DNA of 64,000 nucleotides, taken from positions 4,774,001 through 4,838,000 of the forward strand of contig NZ_JAPEOX010000001.1 of the NCBI RefSeq assembly GCF_026340675.1, read 5' to 3'. This stretch comes from Streptomyces sp. NBC_01264 (lineage in GTDB: Bacteria > Actinomycetota > Actinomycetes > Streptomycetales > Streptomycetaceae). A program made the position numbers and the translations under genes. Each line of letters starts with the position of its first letter. The stretch's first letter is position 1. The notes beneath the pieces are model-generated. The model did no database searches and was not told the DNA's origin. It was given only the letters and a program-made list of their open reading frames with translations. Below, one piece after another: positions 47,507-55,013 of this stretch.

Positions 47507-47542
47507 GAGAGCCCCGCCCCGCAAGGGTCGGGGCTCTCGTCG
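47507..47542 (+). terminator. Terminator after tRNA-Ser(CGA)
   Basis: GAGAGCCCCG ... CGGGGCTCTC stem followed by GTCGTTTT. Confidence 0.8.
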
Positions 47543-47633
47543 TTTTCCCGGTACAGGGGCACCTGGGGTGCGCGGCTTCCGGCGTCCGGGGGACATCCGC
47601 GTGACCGCCCGCGCCCTGGGCCGTTGTCACGGC

Positions 47634-47921
47634 ATGACCAAGACCCAGCGCATCCTCGCCGCCATCGCCCTCGCGGGGGCCGCCGCGGGCCTCGCGGCTC
47701 CCGCCTCCTCCGCCGCCCCGATCTCCCCCCTCACCCTCCCGGACCTGCCGGCTCCGCAGGGCATGCCCGAGGGTGCGAGCCCGTCCTCGGTGCAGGAGAT
47801 CGGCGGACAGGTCAGCGGCGGCCTGAACCAGCTCAACCAGCTGATGGAGCTGCCGAACCACCTCGCCCCCGTGATCGCCCCGGTCCAGCCGATCGCCGAC
47901 CTGGCCGGCGGGCTGGAGTAG
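47634..47921 (+). CDS. Small secreted protein
   Basis: 95 aa with an N-terminal signal peptide (KTQRILAAIALAGAAAGLAA, cleavage near SSAAP) and a Pro/Gly/Leu-rich mature part. No Cys. Unrecognised. Immediately followed by a 16-C tract. Confidence 0.7.
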   Translation: MTKTQRILAAIALAGAAAGLAAPASSAAPISPLTLPDLPAPQGMPEGASPSSVQEIGGQVSGGLNQLNQLMELPNHLAPVIAPVQPIADLAGGLE

Positions 47922-47931
47922 GCGCGCGAAG

Positions 47932-47947
47932 CCCCCCCCCCCCCCCC
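47932..47947 (+). repeat. Homopolymeric C16 tract
   Basis: Sixteen consecutive C between the small secreted gene and the 6C RNA terminator. Length may be unreliable in the assembly. Confidence 0.85.
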
Positions 47948-47961
47948 GAGAGGCCGGGAAC

Positions 47962-48105
47962 GCGAAGAAGGCCCCGACCTGAGTCGGGACCTTCAACGGT
48001 TGGGACGGGGGAAGTGGCATCGGGGGGACAAGCCACTTCCCCCGATGAGGACGGAACCTGCCAGTCCAAGCCGCAGTCAGGGGGGAAGCTTGCGGCTCGG
48101 ACCCC
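47962..48105 (-). ncRNA. 6C RNA
   Basis: On the minus strand a 10-bp hairpin (48066-48100) has a loop with six C. It is followed by a 13-bp hairpin (48006-48044) whose loop TTGTCCCCCCGAT again has six C, and a rho-independent terminator. Two C6-loop hairpins define the actinobacterial 6C motif. Ends are approximate. The strand is the opposite of the flanking genes. Confidence 0.8.
47967..47994 (-). terminator. Terminator of the 6C RNA
   Basis: Minus strand GAAGGTCCCGAC-TCAG-GTCGGGGCCTTC then TTCG; one mismatch in the stem. Confidence 0.7.
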
Positions 48106-48311
48106 GCAGTGAGGTCCTGTCCCTCGCTCACCGATTTCCTGCCAGAACCGGTGGGCTTGTGTTCAATCCTGCGCCTTCCGGGGCCGGAGACACACCGGCA
48201 AAGGGCCTGCGTCGCCAGGTCATTGGTCCTTAAAGGTCAGGTGAGTGTTCGAACGCGACGGGCTAGACTCTGCCGACCTTGCAGGACCGGTTGGGGAGGC
48301 CGACAGCGCAC

Positions 48312-48473
48312 GTGGAAACCAAGAAGCTGATCTCGGGCGCCCTTGTCGTCTTCGTCCTCTTCGTCATCATCACTCAGCCCAAAAAAGCCGCCGATATGGT
48401 GCAAATAGGCTTCCAGGGGATCTCGGATGCCGCAACGGCGATCGGCGAGTTCATGACCGAACTGGTGCGCTGA
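48312..48473 (+). CDS. Small single-pass membrane protein, 53 aa
   Basis: ETKKLISGALVVFVLFVIIT forms one transmembrane helix, followed by an amphipathic helix (DMVQIGFQGISDAATAIGEF). Unrecognised; the ribosome site (GGGGAGG) is slightly far. TTG 48279 is an alternative start. Confidence 0.6.
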   Translation: METKKLISGALVVFVLFVIITQPKKAADMVQIGFQGISDAATAIGEFMTELVR

Positions 48474-48506
48474 ACCCGTACGCTGAAGCGGTTTCCGGAC
48501 TTCCCG

Positions 48507-48536
48507 GCCCCCCACTCCGACGGGTGGGGGGCTTTT
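48507..48536 (+). terminator. Terminator after the small membrane protein
   Basis: GCCCCCCAC ... GTGGGGGGC followed by TTTT. Confidence 0.85.
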
Positions 48537-48607
48537 CGCGTTCCCGCACACGGGGCAAGATGCCCTGTTATGCCCAACTTACTACCAACACGGCGTTATA
48601 CGGTGCT

Positions 48608-48620
48608 TGCACACAGTGCA
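48608..48620. promoter_or_regulatory. Palindrome upstream of the SigF-like gene
   Basis: TGCAC-ACA-GTGCA, 65 bp before the start codon. Candidate operator only. Confidence 0.35.
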
Positions 48621-48684
48621 CATGTCTTGTGATGCTATGACCGCTTTTGACGGATGAGTTGATGACGTGAAGTGAAGGGGTGGC

Positions 48685-49707
48685 GTGACCGTGCCGGCCA
48701 GTACTGCGCCCGAGGTGCCGCCCCAGCAGGACCCGCAACAGGAGCAGCCCCACCATCCGCACGAACCACACCGGGACTGCGCCCAGGCCCCGCACCAGGG
48801 CCCGCACCGGGACTCCCCGCAGGCGCCGCACCAGGCCCCGCACCAGGCGCACCCGGACTCCCCGCAGCCCCCGCCGCAGGAGGCCCACGTACCGCCCCAG
48901 CAGGAGGCTGTCGAGGAGCCTGCGGTCGCCCCCAGGCCGCAGAGCCGGGGGGCCGACACCCGGGCCCTCACCCAGGTGCTGTTCGGGCAGCTGAAGGACC
49001 TGGAGCCGGGCACCAGCGAGCACTCCCGGGTCCGCGGGGCCCTCATCGAGGCCAACATCCCGCTCGTCCGGTACGCGGCGGCCCGCTTCCGCAGCCGCAA
49101 CGAGCCGATGGAGGACGTGATCCAGGTCGGCACGATCGGCCTGATCAACGCGATCGACCGGTTCGACCCCGAGCGCGGAGTGCAGTTCCCGACCTTCGCG
49201 ATGCCGACCGTGGTGGGCGAGATCAAGCGGTACTTCCGCGACAACGTCCGCACCGTCCACGTCCCGCGCCGCCTCCACGAGCTGTGGGTCCAGGTCAACG
49301 CCGCCACCGAGGACCTCACCACCCTGCACGGCCGCACCCCGACCACCCCCGAGATCGCCGAGCGGCTGCGCATCGGCGAGGACGAGGTGCTCTCGTGCAT
49401 CGAGGCCGGCCGCAGCTACCACGCGACCTCCCTGGAGGCCGCCCAGGAGGGCGACGGGCTCCCCGGCCTGCTCGACCGCCTCGGCTACGAGGACCCCGAG
49501 CTGGCCGGCGTGGAACACCGCGACCTGGTCCGCCACCTCCTCGTACAACTGCCCGAGCGCGAGCAGCGGATCCTCCTCCTGCGGTACTACAACAATCTGA
49601 CCCAGTCGCAGATCAGCGCCGAGCTCGGTGTCTCCCAGATGCACGTCTCCCGACTCCTCGCCCGGAGCTTCGCCCGGCTGAGATCCGCAAACAGGATCGA
49701 GGCCTAA
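48685..49707 (+). CDS. sigF: SigF-type (SigB/F/G family) RNA polymerase sigma factor
   Basis: 340 aa. Residues 1-95 are a disordered Pro/Gln/His-rich extension with APHQ repeats. Region 2 ([26 protein letters not shown]), region 3 ([15 protein letters not shown]) and region 4 ([25 protein letters not shown]) are complete. The Streptomyces SigF group acts in spore maturation or stress and is controlled by partner-switching anti-sigma factors; none is adjacent. GTG 48685 follows GAAGGGG. The exact orthologue is a judgement. Confidence 0.85.
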   Translation: MTVPASTAPEVPPQQDPQQEQPHHPHEPHRDCAQAPHQGPHRDSPQAPHQAPHQAHPDSPQPPPQEAHVPPQQEAVEEPAVAPRPQSRGADTRALTQVLFGQLKDLEPGTSEHSRVRGALIEANIPLVRYAAARFRSRNEPMEDVIQVGTIGLINAIDRFDPERGVQFPTFAMPTVVGEIKRYFRDNVRTVHVPRRLHELWVQVNAATEDLTTLHGRTPTTPEIAERLRIGEDEVLSCIEAGRSYHATSLEAAQEGDGLPGLLDRLGYEDPELAGVEHRDLVRHLLVQLPEREQRILLLRYYNNLTQSQISAELGVSQMHVSRLLARSFARLRSANRIEA

Positions 49708-49953
49708 CCGGATCGAGTGGAGATCATTCTCCGCGTTTCCTGACAGAGCGGCAGATTCCCGCCCTAGAGCAGGCCTATCGTGTTCTGTCGCTGGAGATAC
49801 TTGTCGACATGGCGCTACAGCGTGTTGCCGACATGTGACATTCTGCTGGAACCGCGTTTGCCGCAGCCCCGCCTCCGGTATTCAGGTGGAGGCTGCGTTC
49901 CTCCGACGGGCGCGCAGATGAAGCGCGACCGTCCGCGACCTCAAGGGGGTGGC
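49708..49953. promoter_or_regulatory. Leader region between the two sigma genes
   Basis: 246 bp lacking a gene. An open frame through it joins the second sigma gene but has no ribosome site. Likely holds the promoter of the second gene; hexamers not assigned. Confidence 0.35.
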
Positions 49954-50808
49954 ATGTCCGTAGACCAGGGCAGCTCACAGGTGCTCACGCTCGTCAAGCA
50001 GCGTGAAGTGCCGGCAGTGTCCCACCGCTCGGAAGCCATCGACACCCGGATCGACACCCGCACGCTCTCCCGCTCCCTCTTCAAGCGCCTCGCCGGCCTC
50101 GATGCGGACAGTCCCGAGCGGACGTACGTGCGCGACACCCTGATCGAGCTGAACCTCCCCCTAGTGCGCTACGCCGCGGCCCGCTTCCGCAGCCGCAACG
50201 AGCCCATGGAGGACATCGTCCAGGTCGGCACGATCGGGCTGATCAAGGCGATCGACCGGTTCGACTGCGAACGCGGGGTGGAGTTCCCGACCTTCGCCAT
50301 GCCGACGGTCGTCGGTGAGATCAAACGGTTCTTCCGGGACACCTCCTGGTCCGTGCGCGTCCCGCGCCGGCTCCAGGAGCTGCGACTCGCCCTCACCAAG
50401 GCCAGTGACGAGCTCGCCCAGAAGCTCGACCGCTCGCCGACCGTGCCGGAGCTCGCGGCCGTGCTCGGGGTCTCGGAGGAGGACGTCGTCGACGGCCTCG
50501 CCGTGGGCAACGCGTACACCGCCTCCTCGCTCGACTCGCCCTCCCCCGAGGACGAGGGCGGCGAGGGCTCGCTCGCGGACCGCCTCGGGTACGAGGACAC
50601 CGCACTGGAGGGCGTCGAGTACCGCGAGTCGCTCAAGCCCCTGCTGGCCAAGCTCCCGCCGCGGGAACGGCAGATCATCATGCTGCGGTTCTTCGCGAAC
50701 ATGACCCAGTCGCAGATCGGCGAAGAGGTCGGCATCTCCCAGATGCACGTCTCCCGGCTGCTCACGCGCACGCTCGCGCAGCTCCGCGTCGGCCTGATCG
50801 GCGAATAG
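49954..50808 (+). CDS. Second SigF-family RNA polymerase sigma factor
   Basis: 284 aa from ATG 49954, with AAGGGGGTGGC before it. Regions 2, 3 and 4 are closely similar to the previous gene ([48 protein letters not shown]) but it lacks the Pro-rich extension and has its own spacer (SPSPEDEGGEGSLADRLG). Resembles SigN/SigK-type paralogues. Adjacent tandem duplicates suggest divergence for different developmental signals. Confidence 0.85.
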   Translation: MSVDQGSSQVLTLVKQREVPAVSHRSEAIDTRIDTRTLSRSLFKRLAGLDADSPERTYVRDTLIELNLPLVRYAAARFRSRNEPMEDIVQVGTIGLIKAIDRFDCERGVEFPTFAMPTVVGEIKRFFRDTSWSVRVPRRLQELRLALTKASDELAQKLDRSPTVPELAAVLGVSEEDVVDGLAVGNAYTASSLDSPSPEDEGGEGSLADRLGYEDTALEGVEYRESLKPLLAKLPPRERQIIMLRFFANMTQSQIGEEVGISQMHVSRLLTRTLAQLRVGLIGE

Positions 50809-50873
50809 CCTGCGCGGGCACCGGAGTACCGCCTCGGGCCCGCCCGGGCAATCCTCAGCACCCGCTTCACAAT

Positions 50874-50886
50874 TGACGGCACGTCA
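50874..50886. promoter_or_regulatory. Palindrome before the lipoprotein start
   Basis: TGACG-GCA-CGTCA, 14 bp before the ATG; overlaps TTGACG and may be an operator. Confidence 0.35.
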
Positions 50887-50900
50887 GTAAAACTGCCGGG

Positions 50901-51743
50901 ATGCGAAAGGTATCCCGGCAGGCCGCCGTCCTCGTCCTGGGCGTCACGGCCGCCACCGCCGCCCTGACCGGTTGCGGCGGCCCCGCGCGCGAGGGCTACG
51001 TGGCCGTGGGCGCGGCCGCTCCCGGCCCGGAGCGGGGCGCCGGGGAGAACGTCGCACCCAAGGCCGGGGTCGAGCTCCAGTCGCTCCCGCAAGGCCCTCC
51101 CGGATCCTCCGCGTCCGGCGCAGGCACCTCCGGCAGCGCCTCGGCGGACATTCCGGCCGACGCCCCGGGCGCCACGCCCGGCGGCAGCTCGGGCGGGGTC
51201 GCTGGTGGAGCCTCGGGCGGGGCCCCCGGCGGTACACCGCCCGGCGACCCGGGATCGCGGCCCCCGGCCGGCTCCACCTCGGGCGGCGGCACGGCCACGC
51301 CCCCCGGCGGCTCCGGGAACCCGCCCGGCACCGCACCCGGCACCACGCTCCCGACCGCCCCGGGCGGCAAGCCCGGGACACCGTCCGGCCCGCCCCCGAA
51401 GCCCGGGCCGTCCACCCCGGCGCCGCCTCTGGCCACGCCGGCGAAGCTGAGCATCGGCGCGCCGACCCGTACCGCGACGGCGGAACGCTGGTGCGAGCAG
51501 GTCACGGTGGCCTTCACCAACACCGGAGGCACCGCTGCCCGTTCCGGCACCGTCAGCTTCGCGACGCACATCATCGGCGCCCTGGGCGTCGACTGGAACA
51601 CCATCAACTCGACCCAGCCGCTGCCCGCCCCGATCGCGGGCGGCACGGCGAAGACGCAGACCTACCGGATCTGCGTCGAGGCCTGGCGCGTCCCCCTGGG
51701 CATGCACGTGGAGACCCAGCGGGTCACGGCCACCTGGAACTGA
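50901..51743 (+). CDS. Lipoprotein with Pro/Gly/Ser-rich stalk
   Basis: 280 aa. Lipobox LTGC with Cys25, then a low-complexity stalk of about 130 residues (Gly, Pro, Ser, Thr), and a compact C-terminal beta domain (WCEQVTVAFTNTGGTAARSG, IGALGVDWNTINSTQPLPAP) with an Ig/cellulose-binding-like look. Cell-surface protein of unknown role. ATG 50901. Confidence 0.8.
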   Translation: MRKVSRQAAVLVLGVTAATAALTGCGGPAREGYVAVGAAAPGPERGAGENVAPKAGVELQSLPQGPPGSSASGAGTSGSASADIPADAPGATPGGSSGGVAGGASGGAPGGTPPGDPGSRPPAGSTSGGGTATPPGGSGNPPGTAPGTTLPTAPGGKPGTPSGPPPKPGPSTPAPPLATPAKLSIGAPTRTATAERWCEQVTVAFTNTGGTAARSGTVSFATHIIGALGVDWNTINSTQPLPAPIAGGTAKTQTYRICVEAWRVPLGMHVETQRVTATWN

Positions 51744-51749
51744 GGCCCG

Positions 51750-51989
51750 TCAGAGCGCCAGCCAGGCCACCACGGCGATCAGGACCACCGCGGCGACGCC
51801 GACGCCGATCCACAGAGCCGCGCCCGGGCCCGACTTGCGCGCGGCGCGGTTCTGCATGCGCGAACCGGGGACGGCGGGAGCCGGTGCCGGCTCCTCGACG
51901 AACGCCCGGAACATCTGGGTGCTGCCCGCGGGGTCGTAGTCACCCTCGGGAGCCTGTGAGTTGTGGTTCGAGTCGTGATTCGCAGCCAT
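51750..51989 (-). CDS. Small tail-anchored membrane protein
   Basis: 79 aa. Hydrophilic Asn/Pro-rich N terminus and one C-terminal transmembrane helix (GAALWIGVGVAAVVLIAVVA). Family not recognised. It converges with the lipoprotein gene, 6 bp apart. Confidence 0.7.
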   Translation of the reverse strand: MAANHDSNHNSQAPEGDYDPAGSTQMFRAFVEEPAPAPAVPGSRMQNRAARKSGPGAALWIGVGVAAVVLIAVVAWLAL

Positions 51990-52053
51990 GCGCAGGACCC
52001 TAGCCGGTTTTCCGATTCCTTTACCGCCCGGGCCTCCGATTCATTTGCCTGTA

Positions 52054-52077
52054 GCAACCATCTGCTTCTATGGTTGC
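52054..52077. promoter_or_regulatory. Operator-promoter of the marR-MFS operon
   Basis: GCAACCAT-N8-ATGGTTGC, perfect 8-bp arms. It overlaps a plausible promoter (TTGCCT at 52046, 17-18 bp spacer, TATGGT at 52069), just upstream of the MarR gene. Probable MarR autorepression site. Confidence 0.65.
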
Positions 52078-52108
52078 CCGAAGCAACGACATTTGGAGGG
52101 GGGTCCCG

Positions 52109-52627
52109 ATGACCACAGCGCCCGCAGCACACGCAGCTCCTGTGGCTCCCGCAGCTCCTGTGACTCCCGTGGCTCCCGTGGCTCTCGCCGCGCCGACACC
52201 CGCCACGCGTTACGCCGAGCTGGCCCGTCAGCTCACCGGCATCGGCGCCGTCAAGCGCGACCTCGCCCGTCTCCTGCCCTCCGACTGCCCGCCCGGCTCG
52301 GCGGCCGTGCTCACCGTGCTCGACCGCCACGGCGAGATGCGGCTCGGCCGCCTCTCCGAGTACCTGGCCATCGACATCTCCGTGACCAGCCGGCACGTCG
52401 CGCACACCGCCGACCGCGGCTGGATCACCCGCGACACCGACCCCGTCGACGCCCGCTGCCGGATCCTGCGCCTGACCCCGGCCGGCCGCGCGCTCCTCAC
52501 CGAGCTCGGCGACCGCCACACCACCGCCTTGGCGAAGGCCCTGGCCGACTGGTCCGACGCGGACGTCGACCACCTCAACATCCTGCTGGCCCGGCTCCGG
52601 TCGGGCTTCACGCTTCCAGACAGCTAG
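52109..52627 (+). CDS. MarR-family transcriptional regulator
   Basis: 172 aa. An Ala/Pro N-terminal tail, then the winged helix (LTVLDRHGEMRLGRLSEYLAIDISVTSRHVAHTADRGWI, read in parts) with the wing DPVDARCRILRLTPAG. ATG 52109 follows GGAGGGGGG. It is 14 bp upstream of the exporter gene it probably represses. Confidence 0.9.
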   Translation: MTTAPAAHAAPVAPAAPVTPVAPVALAAPTPATRYAELARQLTGIGAVKRDLARLLPSDCPPGSAAVLTVLDRHGEMRLGRLSEYLAIDISVTSRHVAHTADRGWITRDTDPVDARCRILRLTPAGRALLTELGDRHTTALAKALADWSDADVDHLNILLARLRSGFTLPDS

Positions 52628-52641
52628 ACCGAAGGAAACAC

Positions 52642-54246
52642 ATGGCTACGACCACACCCACCGGTGTGCGGGGAGGCGGCCGGCCGGAGACCACGTCCGA
52701 CAGCGCGCCCATGACCCACCCGCAGATCATGAAGGCGCTCTCCGGGCTGATGCTCGGCATGTTCGTGGCGATCCTGTCGTCCACGATCGTCTCCAACGCC
52801 CTGCCCCAGATCATCGGCGACCTCGGCGGCACCCAGTCCTCCTACACCTGGGTGGTCACGGCCGCCCTGCTCTCGATGACGGCGGCGACCCCGCTGTGGG
52901 GCAAGCTGTCCGACCTCTTCAGCAAGAAGCTGCTCGTCCAGATATCCCTGGTGATCTACGTCCTCGGCTCGATGGTCGCGGGCATGTCCCAGAACACCGG
53001 CATGCTCATCGCCTGCCGCGTGGTCCAGGGCATCGGCGTCGGCGGGCTCTCCGCCCTCGCCCAGATCGTGATGGCCGCGATGATCTCCCCGCGCGAGCGC
53101 GGCCGGTACAGCGGCTACCTCGGCGCGGTCTTCGCCGTCGCCACCGTCGGCGGTCCGCTGCTCGGCGGGGTCATCACCGACACGAGCTGGCTCGGCTGGC
53201 GCTGGTGCTTCTACGTCGGCATCCCCTTCGCCGTCATCGCCCTGATCGTGCTCCAGCGGACCCTGCACCTGCCCGTCGTCCGGCGCGACGTCAAGGTCGA
53301 CTGGCTCGGCGCCTTCCTGATCAGCGGCGCCGTCTCGGCCCTGCTGATCTGGGTGACGCAGGCCGGCACCTCGTACGACTGGATGTCCTGGCAGACCGCG
53401 GCGATGACCGGCGGCGCGCTCGCGCTCGGCCTGCTCTTCGTCCTCGTCGAGTCCAGGGCGAGCGACCCGATCATTCCCCTGCGGCTCTTCCGCAACAAGA
53501 CCATCAGCCTCGCCTCGGCCGCCTCGCTCTTCGTCGGCATCGCGATGTTCTCGGGCACCGTGTTTTTCAGCCAGTTCTTCCAGTTGGCCCGCGGTGAGTC
53601 CCCCACGATGTCCGGAATCCTCACGATTCCCATGATCGGCGGGCTCTTCGTCTCCTCCACCGTTTCCGGTCAGGTGATCACCAACACCGGCAAGTGGAAG
53701 GCCTGGCTCGTCTCCGGCGGTGTGCTCCTGACGGCCGGACTCGGCCTGCTGGGCACCCTGCGGTACGACACCCCGTACTGGCACATCGCGATCTTCATGG
53801 CGCTGACCGGCCTCGGCCTCGGCATGATGATGCAGAACCTGGTCCTCGCCTCCCAGAACCAGGTGGCCCCCGAGGACCTCGGCGCCGCCAGCTCGGTCGT
53901 CACCTTCTTCCGCTCGCTCGGCGGCGCGATGGGCGTCTCCGCACTCGGCGCGGTCATGGCCAACCGGGTCACCCACTACGTCCAGGACGGCCTTGCCGCG
54001 CTCGGCCCGAAGGCGGCGGCCATGGGCCACGGCGGAACCGGCGGGGGCGCGATCCCCGACCTCGCCACGCTGCCCGAGCCGTTCCGCACGGTCGTCGAGT
54101 CCGCGTACGGGCACGGAGTCGGTGACGTCTTCCTCTACGCCGCCCCCACCGCGCTGTTGGCGCTGGTGCTGGTGGTGTTCATCAAGGAGGTCGCCCTGAG
54201 GTCGAAGCCGGCGGCCCACGAGCCGGCCGCCGCGTCGGCGGAGTAG
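52642..54246 (+). CDS. DHA2-family (EmrB/QacA) multidrug MFS exporter
   Basis: 534 aa with about 14 transmembrane helices. Motif A GKLSDLFSKKLL, motif C-like GAVFAVATVGGPLLGGVIT and the DHA2-specific LDWL-like DWLGAFLISG. Proton-driven drug efflux is the family role; the substrate is unknown. ATG 52642 with GAAGGA upstream, in operon with MarR. Confidence 0.92.
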   Translation: MATTTPTGVRGGGRPETTSDSAPMTHPQIMKALSGLMLGMFVAILSSTIVSNALPQIIGDLGGTQSSYTWVVTAALLSMTAATPLWGKLSDLFSKKLLVQISLVIYVLGSMVAGMSQNTGMLIACRVVQGIGVGGLSALAQIVMAAMISPRERGRYSGYLGAVFAVATVGGPLLGGVITDTSWLGWRWCFYVGIPFAVIALIVLQRTLHLPVVRRDVKVDWLGAFLISGAVSALLIWVTQAGTSYDWMSWQTAAMTGGALALGLLFVLVESRASDPIIPLRLFRNKTISLASAASLFVGIAMFSGTVFFSQFFQLARGESPTMSGILTIPMIGGLFVSSTVSGQVITNTGKWKAWLVSGGVLLTAGLGLLGTLRYDTPYWHIAIFMALTGLGLGMMMQNLVLASQNQVAPEDLGAASSVVTFFRSLGGAMGVSALGAVMANRVTHYVQDGLAALGPKAAAMGHGGTGGGAIPDLATLPEPFRTVVESAYGHGVGDVFLYAAPTALLALVLVVFIKEVALRSKPAAHEPAAASAE

Positions 54247-54258
54247 CCGGGCGGCCGT

Positions 54259-54924
54259 CTACGGGGCTGCGGGCGCGGGGTCCGCGGTGTGCGCGGTGTA
54301 CGCGGTGTACGCGGTGTGCGCCTGGATCCCGGCGATCAGGACGTCGAGCGCCAGACAGAACTCCCCTTCGGGCGGCCGCCGGACCGTGCCACCGCAGCCG
54401 TGCAGGAACTGGAAGACGGCCAGCCGGGCCCCGGCACGGGTGGCGTCCGGCAGGCCCGTGGCGTCCAGTACCCGGTGCAGGGCGGCGTCGAAGGCCTGCG
54501 CGTGCGGGCCGATGTTCGGGTACGCGGCGGTGAGCGGAGCCACCCACGGGTGGTCCGCGAGCAGCCGGCGGTAGCCCCGGGCCAGCGAACGGAGCCGGCC
54601 GGGCCAGCCCACCACGGGCGGCCCGGCCGGCTCCTGTCGTTCACCGAGCTCCCCCAAAGCGCTGTCCAGGGCGAGTTCGAGCAGATCGTGCTTGGTGTCG
54701 ACGTACCAGTACAGGGACATCGCGGTGACCCCGAGCCCGGCGGCGAGCCGCCTCATGGAGAACCGGGCCAGCCCCTCGGCGTCCAGCAGCCGTACCGCCG
54801 CGGCCGTGATGCGTTCCCGGTCCAGTCCGGCGGGGGCCTCACTGCGGCGCCGGGCGGGTGCGGCCTGCCGTACCGCCAGCCAGACGCTGGTCCGGGCCGT
54901 ACCGGGATCGGCCGGAGTGACCAT
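54259..54924 (-). CDS. TetR-family regulator
   Basis: 221 aa. HTH RERITAAAVRLLDAEGLARFSMRRLAAGLGVTAMSLYWYV (read in parts) with the TetR_C_1-type ligand domain. ATG 54924 is preferred over GTG 54945 because GAGGAGG precedes it. The C terminus includes TAYTAYTAHTA from short DNA repeats. It converges with the MFS gene and may control drug genes. Confidence 0.88.
   Translation of the reverse strand: MVTPADPGTARTSVWLAVRQAAPARRRSEAPAGLDRERITAAAVRLLDAEGLARFSMRRLAAGLGVTAMSLYWYVDTKHDLLELALDSALGELGERQEPAGPPVVGWPGRLRSLARGYRRLLADHPWVAPLTAAYPNIGPHAQAFDAALHRVLDATGLPDATRAGARLAVFQFLHGCGGTVRRPPEGEFCLALDVLIAGIQAHTAYTAYTAHTADPAPAAP
54286..54321. repeat. 9-bp tandem repeat at the TetR 3' end
   Basis: Four copies of GCGGTGTNC GC-type units (GCGGTGTGC, GCGGTGTAC) encoding TAYTAY-like residues. 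Confidence 0.7.
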
Positions 54925-55013
54925 GGAGGCATCCTCCTCACGCACACGGGACCGGCCCGCAGTGCCCGGTCCGCCCCCTTGATGCTAGGGGGTGGGACCG
55001 GGTCGGGTGGGCC

